Source of the DNA: Flavobacteriales bacterium CG18_big_fil_WC_8_21_14_2_50_32_9
Lineage (GTDB): Bacteria > Bacteroidota > Bacteroidia > Flavobacteriales_E > Vicingaceae
NCBI GenBank assembly: GCA_002770955.1
Contig: PCUH01000180.1
Span: forward strand, 1 to 6,695
Length of the DNA: 6,695 nucleotides
Direction: 5' to 3'
The notes below the pieces were generated by a model. It made no database searches, had not been told where the DNA came from, and was given only the letters and a program-made list of their open reading frames with translations. The translations under genes were made by a program, and so were the position numbers. This document shows, piece by piece, positions 1 to 5,218 of the stretch. Within the stretch, counting starts at the first letter, position 1. Every line of letters begins with the position of its first letter.

Positions 1-780
1 CAAATGATGAGGTCCTGCCCAAATATATAAAAAAATTAATGCCCAAAAGTGTATAATTGATAATTTATAAGAATAAACTGGTCGTTGTGCTGCTTTTGGT
101 AAAAAATAATACATCAATCCTAAATAAGGAGTAGTTAAGAAAAATGCAACCGCATTATGCCCATACCACCATTGCACTAAAGCATCTTGCACACCTGCAT
201 ACCATGAATAGCTTTTCATAAAACTAACTGGTAACTCAAATGAGTTTACAATATGAAGTACCGCAACAGTAACAAATGTGGCAATGAAGAACCATATTGC
301 AACATATAAATGTCGCTCCCTTCTAGTTAATATAGTTGCAAACATATTCCAACCAAATACCACCCAGATACCTGCTATTGCAATATCTATAGGCCATTCC
401 AATTCAGCATACTCTTTTCCTGTTGTAAATCCTGCTAACAAGGTAATAGCTGCAGATACAATTATCAATTGCCAACCCCAAAAGTTTATCATACTTAACT
501 TATCACTCCACATTCTGGTTTTCAGTAAGCGTTGCAAGGAATAATAAACTCCTGTGAAAATTCCGTTACCTACAAAAGCAAAAATTACAGCATTTGTATG
601 TAGCGGACGAGTTCTACCAAAAGTGGTATATTCTAAATTAAAATTAAGAGCTGGAAGATACATTTGTAGAGCTACTAAAAGTCCTACTAACATTCCAACT
701 ATACCCCATATTCCAGTGGCATAAGCAAACATTTTTACTATTTTATTATCATAATAAAATTTTTGAATTTCTCCTGACAT
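1..780 (-). CDS. ccoN: Cytochrome c oxidase cbb3-type subunit I (CcoN), N-terminal part, cut by the window edge
   Basis: Catalytic subunit of the cbb3-type heme-copper oxidase, an inner-membrane proton-pumping terminal oxidase used at low oxygen. The frame is open from an ATG at 780 to the left edge, giving 260 residues beginning MSGEIQKFYYD, with successive hydrophobic helices. Key residues are visible. H61 in RPLHTNAVIFAF is the expected low-spin heme ligand. H208 in WYGHNAVAFF and the HH pair 258-259 in WAGPHHL are the expected CuB ligands. Y252 in YIWAGPHH is the tyrosine that in C-family oxidases is cross-linked to the first CuB histidine. Numbering is shifted by one from my recollection of the Pseudomonas stutzeri protein. 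The start lies 11 bases after the ccoS stop, so the two are probably co-transcribed. In many Bacteroidota ccoN is fused to ccoO; that cannot be seen here because the gene continues outside the window. Confidence 0.96.
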   Translation of the reverse strand, partial: MSGEIQKFYYDNKIVKMFAYATGIWGIVGMLVGLLVALQMYLPALNFNLEYTTFGRTRPLHTNAVIFAFVGNGIFTGVYYSLQRLLKTRMWSDKLSMINFWGWQLIIVSAAITLLAGFTTGKEYAELEWPIDIAIAGIWVVFGWNMFATILTRRERHLYVAIWFFIATFVTVAVLHIVNSFELPVSFMKSYSWYAGVQDALVQWWYGHNAVAFFLTTPYLGLMYYFLPKAAQRPVYSYKLSIIHFWALIFLYIWAGPHHL

Positions 781-791
781 AATTCTTTAAT

Positions 792-980
792 TTATTTTAT
801 AGATTTATTTTTTATTTGATGTTTTTTTGATTCTTGTTTTAATTCATCGTCAAAAAGCATTCGTACTGAAGGAGTGTAACCATCTTCATATTGCCCATTT
901 TTAACTGACCAAATAAAAGCAACTAAAAATGATGCAGCTACAGTTAAGCTTACTATGATTAAAATAAAAAGTACGCTCAT
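792..980 (-). CDS. ccoS: cbb3-type cytochrome oxidase assembly protein CcoS
   Basis: A 62-residue single-pass membrane protein required for maturation of cbb3 oxidase; in studied proteobacteria its loss leaves the oxidase without heme b and CuB. The protein begins MSVLFILIIVSLTVAASF, with one transmembrane helix at about residues 3-23. The family-typical segment WSVKNGQYEDGYTPSVRML follows, then a lysine-rich cytoplasmic tail. The frame is open further upstream to a TTG at 1091, but that extension (FTIEYHRIFQKEYF...) does not resemble the family. CcoS proteins normally begin right before the helix, so I chose the ATG at 980. This leaves a 115-base gap to ccoI. The position between ccoI and ccoN is the usual one and supports the call. 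Confidence 0.93.
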   Translation of the reverse strand: MSVLFILIIVSLTVAASFLVAFIWSVKNGQYEDGYTPSVRMLFDDELKQESKKHQIKNKSIK

Positions 981-1013
981 TTTGGATTGATTTATTGGAT
1001 AAAAGTAGGGTGT

Positions 1014-1021
1014 CAAAACTA
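1014..1021 (-). promoter_or_regulatory. Possible -7 box upstream of ccoS (weak)
   Basis: Read on the minus strand this is TAGTTTTG, a full match to the Bacteroidota -7 consensus TAnnTTTG, 33 bases upstream of the ccoS ATG in the 115-base ccoI-ccoS gap. I see no TTG/TTTG at the expected 17-23 base distance upstream, so it may be chance in AT-rich DNA. If real, it would let ccoS and ccoN be transcribed without ccoI. Confidence 0.2.
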
Positions 1022-1095
1022 TTAAATAAATGACTTTTATCAGGTAAAAATATTCTTTTTGGAAAATCCTATGATATTCAATAGTAAACAAAAAA

Positions 1096-3498
1096 CTATT
1101 TATTAATTTTTTTTCGATACAAAATATTGGTGGCTAAGGTTACAAAAACAACTACTGTTATTGAACTTAACGGCATTAAAATAGCTGCTACAACTGGCGA
1201 CAACAACCCTTGAACTGCAAAACTCAACCCTACTATGTTATACAAAAAAGAAATGATAAAACTTACCTCAATAATTCGCATACTACCTTTACAATACTTT
1301 AAAAACAAAGGTATTTTATCAAAAGCACTTGCGTCTAAAATAGCATCGCAAGCTGGAGAAAATGTATTTATGTTTTCTGATATGGAAACACCAACATTAC
1401 TTTGTTTTAAAGCCCCTGCATCATTTAATCCATCGCCTATCATGGCTACTTTTTCATTGTTGTTTTGTAATTTTTTAATATAGTTTAATTTATCTTCTGG
1501 ACGCTGATTAAATGAAAATTGAGCGTTTGAACCAAAGTATGTCATTAGATTCTTTTTCTCACTATCATTATCTCCAGAAATTAAATGAAGTTTAAATTTT
1601 TTAGAAAGCTGTTTCAATACTTCTTTTAAATTATTTCTATAGGAATTTTCTAACTGAAAATAGCCCAATACTTTATCATCTATTTTTATAAAAACAGTAG
1701 TTGAAGTAGGATTTAAGTCTTGTTTCTCTTTAATGAATAATTCAGAGCCTACTGCTACTTTATGATGATTAAAACTCCCTTCAATTCCTTTTCCAGGAAC
1801 CTCTTTAAAAGCAATGAGAGTAAGTAATTCAGCGTCTTTAATTGATGAAAAAATTAATTTACTCAATGGATGTGAAGACTGCCTCAATAATGTATAAATC
1901 ATGTCAATTTGCTCTTTCAATAACATATCTCCATGAAATGTAATGGTTGACTTTGATGCTTGAGTAATAGTACCTGTTTTATCGAAAACTATGGTGCTAA
2001 TTTTTGTAAGATTTTCAATTACCGATGCATTTTTTAAATAAAATTTATTTTTACCTAACACTCGCAACACATTTCCAAAAGTGAATGGTGCTGAAAGTGC
2101 TAATGCACAAGGGCAGGCAATAATCAATACAGAGGTGAAAGCATGGATAGCAATTTTTATTGATGTTTGCCACCAAAAAAAAGCACTTGAAAAAGCAATT
2201 ATTAAAATAACAATAGTAAAATATTTACTCATGGCATTGGTTATACCCTCAAATTGATGATGTTGTTGTTTTATAAAAGCTTCATCATTCCACAGTTGAG
2301 TTAAATACGATTGCGAAAGCTCTTTAATTACCTCCAATTGAATAGCCTGTCCCATTTGCTTTCCTCCTGCATAAATCTTTTCTCCCACATTTTTATGAAC
2401 AGCAACAGATTCACCTGTAACAAAGCTATTATCTATTTGAGCACATCCCTCTACCAACAAGGCATCTACTGGAATAATTTCATTATTTCTTATCAAAATA
2501 ATATCTCCAACTTTAACTTCTGAAACAGACACACTTTTTTCATTTCCATCAGCATCTATTAATGTAGTAGAAATAGGAAAATAGGATTTATAATCTCTTT
2601 CAAACGATAAAATGGCATACGTTTTTTGTTGAAAAATTTTCCCTAATAACATGAAAAAGATAAGTCCTGCCAAAGAATCCAAATAACCAGATCCTGTGTT
2701 TGAAATAATTTCATAAACACTTCTGGCAAACAATGCTATAATTCCTAAGGCAATTGGCACATCAATATTAATGGATTTTCGAAACATCGCTTGCCAAGCT
2801 GATTTAAGGTAATCGGAAGCACTATATAAAAGCACGGGTAAAGAAAGTAAAATATTAATGTATCCAAAAAATTGAGAAAAATCATTGTCTTTGAGGTTAT
2901 CTAAACCAAAATAATCAGGCAAGCTAATCAACATAATATTTCCAAAGCAAAAACCTGCTATACCCAATTTAAAAATTAAACTTCTATCAATTGAATGTTT
3001 TTTATTGTTACTCACATTAGAAAAAGTAATTTCAGGCTCGTAGCCAATAGAAGTGAGTAATTCAACTAATTTTCGGAGCGATAAATCTGAATAGTTAAAA
3101 GCAATTTTAATTTCTTTTTTCAAAAAATTTACACGAGAGGAAACAATGTGTGGATTAAGTTTATACAAATTTTCTAACAACCAAATGCACGAACTACAAT
3201 GAATTTGAGGTAAAAAAAGCGTTACCAATGCTTGATCTTCATCTTTAAAATCGATAAGTTTCTCAAAAATTTGCTCATTATCGAGGTACTCATATTTTTT
3301 AATTGCATTTTTTGGAGGCGAAATTCCAGGCATTTTTTCAATGTCATAATAATCGCATAAATTATTTTGGTTGAGAATTTCAAACACGGTTTTACAGCCC
3401 GAACAACAAAAGTGTTTGTTATCAAACAAAATTGCTTCATCAAGACAATCTTCTCCGCAGTGAAAACAGACTGTTGTGTTTTTTATTTGGACTGACAT
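1096..3498 (-). CDS. ccoI: Copper-translocating P-type ATPase for cbb3 oxidase assembly (CcoI/FixI)
   Basis: P1B-type ATPase of 800 residues that exports copper across the inner membrane for the CuB site of CcoN. The N-terminus has a cysteine-rich metal-binding module (C11, C14, C18, C31, C32, C35) typical of the FixI/CcoI branch. An HMA-like domain with C101-S-S-C104 follows, then hydrophobic helices between about 173 and 295. The actuator motif TGES is at 361-364 and the ion-channel motif CPC at 462-464. The phosphorylation site DKTGT is at 506-510 (D506), the nucleotide-domain HP at 543-544, and GDGLND at 688-693. Two C-terminal helices end with MPLSS at 775-779. All catalytic motifs are intact and the length is normal. 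It is the first gene of the leftward cco cluster, with ccoS downstream. A general copper exporter (CopA) is less likely because of the N-terminal Cys cluster and the neighbours. The ATG at 3498 has no Shine-Dalgarno sequence, as expected in this phylum. Confidence 0.96.
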   Translation of the reverse strand: MSVQIKNTTVCFHCGEDCLDEAILFDNKHFCCSGCKTVFEILNQNNLCDYYDIEKMPGISPPKNAIKKYEYLDNEQIFEKLIDFKDEDQALVTLFLPQIHCSSCIWLLENLYKLNPHIVSSRVNFLKKEIKIAFNYSDLSLRKLVELLTSIGYEPEITFSNVSNNKKHSIDRSLIFKLGIAGFCFGNIMLISLPDYFGLDNLKDNDFSQFFGYINILLSLPVLLYSASDYLKSAWQAMFRKSINIDVPIALGIIALFARSVYEIISNTGSGYLDSLAGLIFFMLLGKIFQQKTYAILSFERDYKSYFPISTTLIDADGNEKSVSVSEVKVGDIILIRNNEIIPVDALLVEGCAQIDNSFVTGESVAVHKNVGEKIYAGGKQMGQAIQLEVIKELSQSYLTQLWNDEAFIKQQHHQFEGITNAMSKYFTIVILIIAFSSAFFWWQTSIKIAIHAFTSVLIIACPCALALSAPFTFGNVLRVLGKNKFYLKNASVIENLTKISTIVFDKTGTITQASKSTITFHGDMLLKEQIDMIYTLLRQSSHPLSKLIFSSIKDAELLTLIAFKEVPGKGIEGSFNHHKVAVGSELFIKEKQDLNPTSTTVFIKIDDKVLGYFQLENSYRNNLKEVLKQLSKKFKLHLISGDNDSEKKNLMTYFGSNAQFSFNQRPEDKLNYIKKLQNNNEKVAMIGDGLNDAGALKQSNVGVSISENINTFSPACDAILDASAFDKIPLFLKYCKGSMRIIEVSFIISFLYNIVGLSFAVQGLLSPVVAAILMPLSSITVVVFVTLATNILYRKKINK

Positions 3499-3517
3499 AA
3501 TTGAATGTACAAAAGTC

Positions 3518-3525
3518 TATCTTTG
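3518..3525 (+). promoter_or_regulatory. Possible upstream -7 box for rpmG (weak)
   Basis: TATCTTTG matches the Bacteroidota -7 consensus TAnnTTTG exactly, 131 bases before the rpmG ATG and close to the divergent ccoI start at 3498. No convincing TTG or TTTG lies 17-23 bases upstream. If used, it would give a leader of more than 120 bases containing the downstream promoter and palindrome. The reverse strand here has only imperfect boxes (TAGACTTTTG, TAGTTTTTTG), so the ccoI promoter cannot be placed. Confidence 0.3.
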
Positions 3526-3545
3526 TGTTTCAAAAAACTATGAAT

Positions 3546-3612
3546 TTTGTCAGAATTTCAACTCGTTTTTTTTTGATTAAAAATAATAGCAGTTTATTTG
3601 TTAGAATTTCAA
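3546..3612 (+). repeat. Pair of 16-base direct repeats in the rpmG upstream region
   Basis: TTTGTCAGAATTTCAA at 3546-3561 recurs as TTTGTTAGAATTTCAA at 3597-3612, with 15 of 16 bases identical and a period of 51 bases. The flanks do not match, so this is not a full tandem duplication. The second copy supplies the -33 box of the better promoter candidate. The first copy has a weaker TTTTTTTG at a spacing of 18, so the two may be a duplicated promoter or regulator-binding half. Confidence 0.5.
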
Positions 3613-3629
3613 AAAAAATTCTAAATTTG
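3597..3629 (+). promoter_or_regulatory. Predicted rpmG promoter (TTTG-N21-TAAATTTG)
   Basis: The -33 box TTTG is at 3597-3600 and the -7 box TAAATTTG at 3622-3629, with a 21-base spacer. This fits the Bacteroidota primary sigma consensus TTTG/TAnnTTTG, where spacers of roughly 17-23 are seen. Transcription would start near 3636, leaving a short A-rich leader of about 20 bases before the rpmG ATG at 3657. The spacer is occupied by a 9-bp inverted repeat, described separately. Confidence 0.6.
3601..3624 (+). repeat. Operator-like palindrome inside the rpmG promoter spacer
   Basis: TTAGAATTT (3601-3609) and AAATTCTAA (3616-3624) are perfect reverse complements separated by CAAAAA. The element fills the spacer and overlaps the first three bases of the predicted -7 box. 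It lies upstream of the expected start of transcription, so it would act as a DNA site, for example an operator. It would be an RNA hairpin only in transcripts that start further upstream. The arms are AT-rich, so chance cannot be excluded. Confidence 0.4.
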
Positions 3630-3656
3630 CAATCCAATTTTAAAAAGTTTGAACAA

Positions 3657-3839
3657 ATGGCAAAGAAAGGTAATAGAATCCAAGTAATAATGGAATGCAC
3701 AGAACATAAAACAAGTGGTATGCCTGGTACATCAAGATACATTACTACTAAAAATAAAAAAAATACACCAGATAGAGTTGAATTAAAAAAATACAATCCT
3801 ATTTTGAAAAAAGTTACCGTACATAAAGAAATTAAATAA
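3657..3839 (+). CDS. rpmG: 50S ribosomal protein bL33
   Basis: A 60-residue basic protein of the large ribosomal subunit. The sequence MAKKGNRIQVIMECTEHKT followed by GMPGTSRYITTKNKKNTPD and the lysine-rich end KKYNPILKKVTVHKEIK is a clear bL33. It has a single cysteine (C14) instead of the paired CxxC motifs of the zinc-binding form, so it is a zinc-independent (C-minus) type. The frame is open upstream to 3501 and has an in-frame ATG at 3540. I chose the ATG at 3657 because it gives the family's normal length and the standard MAKKGNR start, and because a good promoter lies just upstream. The DUF4295 gene follows after 85 bases. rpmB (bL28), which usually precedes rpmG in Bacteroidota, is absent here. 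Confidence 0.97.
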   Translation: MAKKGNRIQVIMECTEHKTSGMPGTSRYITTKNKKNTPDRVELKKYNPILKKVTVHKEIK

Positions 3840-3919
3840 TTAGAAATTTTCTCTTTATGAAAATTTCAAATAAACCAAATTAGAAATTTTCTCTTTATGA
3901 AAATTTTAAATAAAACAAA
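3840..3919 (+). repeat. Two tandem 40-bp repeats, each with a 9-bp hairpin, between rpmG and the DUF4295 gene
   Basis: Copies at 3840-3879 and 3880-3919 agree at 38 of 40 positions (differences at 3867/3907 and 3875/3915). Each contains GAAATTTTC, the loop TCTTTAT, and GAAAATTTC: arms 3843-3851 with 3859-3867, and 3883-3891 with 3899-3907. The C-to-T change in copy 2 turns the closing G-C pair into G-U, so the RNA stem survives. The array starts directly after the rpmG stop and ends five bases before the next ATG, filling almost the whole 85-base gap. Arms of the two copies can also pair with each other, giving alternative folds. No T-run follows either stem, so this is not an intrinsic terminator. 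A role in mRNA stability, processing or translation of the next gene is inference. Confidence 0.85.
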
Positions 3920-3924
3920 AAGTT

Positions 3925-4077
3925 ATGGCAAAGAAAACCGTTGGAACAGTACAAAAAGAAGGTGGAAAGAATTACACTAAAGTTATTAAGATGATAAAAT
4001 CTCCTAAATCAGGAGCTTATTCTTTTAAAGAAAATATTGTTACTAAAGATAAAGTAGAAGATTTTTTCAAAAAATAA
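3925..4077 (+). CDS. DUF4295 family small basic protein, likely ribosome-associated
   Basis: A 50-residue lysine-rich protein, MAKKTVGTVQKEGGKNYTK at the start and KSPKSGAYSFKENIV in the middle, ending VEDFFKK. I recognise this as the DUF4295 family, which in Bacteroidota sits between rpmG and ftsY. Its size, charge, MAKK start and neighbours all look like a ribosomal protein. I recall a Bacteroidota-specific ribosomal protein named bL38 from the Flavobacterium johnsoniae ribosome structure that may be this family, but I cannot confirm that link from the sequence. The start is the only reasonable ATG, preceded by an A-rich stretch rather than a Shine-Dalgarno sequence, as usual in this phylum. 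It is probably co-transcribed with rpmG, and a strong terminator follows 30 bases after its stop. Confidence 0.9.
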   Translation: MAKKTVGTVQKEGGKNYTKVIKMIKSPKSGAYSFKENIVTKDKVEDFFKK

Positions 4078-4107
4078 TTAGCGTCTTTTTTATAAGAACT
4101 TTATATT

Positions 4108-4141
4108 AGCTTCTTTCTTTATTTAGAGAGAAGCTTTTTTT
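4108..4141 (+). terminator. Intrinsic terminator after the DUF4295 gene
   Basis: The left arm AGCTTCTTTCT (4108-4118) pairs with AGAGAGAAGCT (4125-4135) in an 11-bp stem with one G-U pair and a 6-base loop. A run of seven Ts (4135-4141), then ATTTT, follows directly. This is the classic form of a factor-independent terminator and should end the rpmG-DUF4295 transcript. ftsY starts 53 bases later, so ftsY should need its own promoter or read-through. Confidence 0.88.
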
Positions 4142-4194
4142 ATTTTAATAAAGCCTTTTGATTTTATTAATAAACACGAATCACTCTAAAGCAA

Positions 4195-5148
4195 ATGGGA
4201 TTTTTTAAGTTATTTTCAAAAGAAAAGAAAGAAGTATTAGATGAAGGTTTAACCAAAACCAAAGAGAATTTTTTTTCAAAATTAACTCGGGCTGTTGCTG
4301 GGAAATCTAAAATTGATTCTGAAGTTTTAGACAACTTAGAAGAATTATTAATAACCTCCGATGTTGGTGTTGAAACTACGCTTCGTATTATCAAAAAAAT
4401 TGAAGATAGAGCTGAACAAGATAAATATGTTGGCACAACTGAGCTTAATAAAATTTTGAGAGAAGAAATTACTGATTTATTAGAAGAAAACAACACAGGA
4501 AATTATACTGATTTTCAAATTCCAACGCAAGATGAACCTTATGTAATTATGGTTGTTGGAGTTAATGGAGTTGGTAAAACTACAACTATTGGTAAACTTG
4601 CTTACCAATTAAAGAAAAATGGATTGAAGGTTATGCTTGGTGCTTCCGACACCTTTAGAGCTGCTGCTGTTGATCAATTAAAAATTTGGGCAAGTCGAGT
4701 AGATGTTCCAATTGTGGAACAAGGAATGAATGCTGACCCAGCTTCTGTGGCTTTCGATTCCTTACAGTCAGCCAAAGCAAAAGGAATGGATGTTGTTATT
4801 ATTGATACTGCAGGAAGATTACACAACAAAATCAACCTGATGAACGAACTTTCTAAAATAAAAAATGTAATGAAGAAGGTTATTCCTAATGCTCCTCATG
4901 AGATTTTATTGGTTTTAGATGGTTCAACTGGTCAAAATGCGTATGAACAAGCTAAACAGTTTTCATTGGCAACTGAAATAAATGCGTTAGCCATTACTAA
5001 ACTTGATGGAACTGCTAAAGGCGGTGTTGTGATTGGAATTTCCGACCAATTTAAAATCCCTGTAAAATACATTGGTGTTGGCGAAGGCATAGAACATCTA
5101 CAGGTTTTCAACAAAGTTGAATTTGTTGATTCTTTGTTTAAAGAATAA
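4195..5148 (+). CDS. ftsY: Signal recognition particle receptor FtsY
   Basis: SRP-type GTPase of 317 residues that docks SRP-ribosome complexes at the inner membrane for co-translational insertion of membrane proteins. The N domain is residues 1-110: a short charged start MGFFKLFSKEKKE followed by helices. It lacks the long acidic A domain of the E. coli protein, which is normal for Bacteroidota. The G domain shows the P-loop GVNGVGKTT (122-130), DTFRAAA (152-158), DTAGR (204-208), GQN (246-248), TKLDGTAKGG (268-277) and GVGE (294-297). Ffh is excluded because there is no methionine-rich M domain and the protein ends soon after the G domain. The ATG at 4195 fits the family start. I see no exact TAnnTTTG box in the 53 bases after the terminator, so its promoter is not placed. 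Confidence 0.97.
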   Translation: MGFFKLFSKEKKEVLDEGLTKTKENFFSKLTRAVAGKSKIDSEVLDNLEELLITSDVGVETTLRIIKKIEDRAEQDKYVGTTELNKILREEITDLLEENNTGNYTDFQIPTQDEPYVIMVVGVNGVGKTTTIGKLAYQLKKNGLKVMLGASDTFRAAAVDQLKIWASRVDVPIVEQGMNADPASVAFDSLQSAKAKGMDVVIIDTAGRLHNKINLMNELSKIKNVMKKVIPNAPHEILLVLDGSTGQNAYEQAKQFSLATEINALAITKLDGTAKGGVVIGISDQFKIPVKYIGVGEGIEHLQVFNKVEFVDSLFKE

Positions 5149-5180
5149 TAACATTAACCTAACTTCTATAGCACAATTAT

Positions 5181-5209
5181 TGTTAGCTTTAACTCTCTAA
5201 AGTCTAACA
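5181..5209 (+). other. Hairpin in the ftsY-nuclease gap, ten bases before the nuclease start
   Basis: TGTTAGCTTTA (5181-5191) pairs with TAAAG (5198-5202) and CTAACA (5204-5209), giving 11 pairs with T5203 bulged and a 6-base loop ACTCTC. No T-run follows (CCTATTTTA then ATG), so it is a poor terminator for ftsY. Its closeness to the nuclease ATG at 5219 makes a leader element affecting translation possible. That role is inferred. Confidence 0.5.
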
Positions 5210-5218
5210 CCTATTTTA

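Noticed and set aside
278..544. Plus-strand open frame of 88 codons
   Set aside because: It lies antisense to ccoN, whose protein is clearly conserved with all heme and copper ligands. The translated sequence resembles no family.
981..1091. N-terminal extension of ccoS from a TTG at 1091
   Set aside because: The added residues are unlike CcoS proteins, which start just before the transmembrane helix; the ATG at 980 fits the family exactly.
3501..3656. N-terminal extension of bL33 from 3501 or from the in-frame ATG at 3540
   Set aside because: bL33 is a 60-residue protein starting MAKKGNR. The extension overlaps the predicted promoter and is probably open by chance in AT-rich DNA.
3530..3796. 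Minus-strand open frame of 88 codons opposite rpmG
   Set aside because: It is a shadow of rpmG with a hydrophobic low-complexity product, and has no leader or family resemblance.
3840..3919. CRISPR-like or intrinsic terminator reading of the 40-bp repeats
   Set aside because: There are only two directly abutting copies with no spacers, so not a CRISPR; neither stem is followed by a T-run, so not an intrinsic terminator.
4167..4496. Minus-strand open frame opposite the start of ftsY
   Set aside because: The serine- and leucine-rich product is the antisense of the FtsY N domain, and FtsY is certain.
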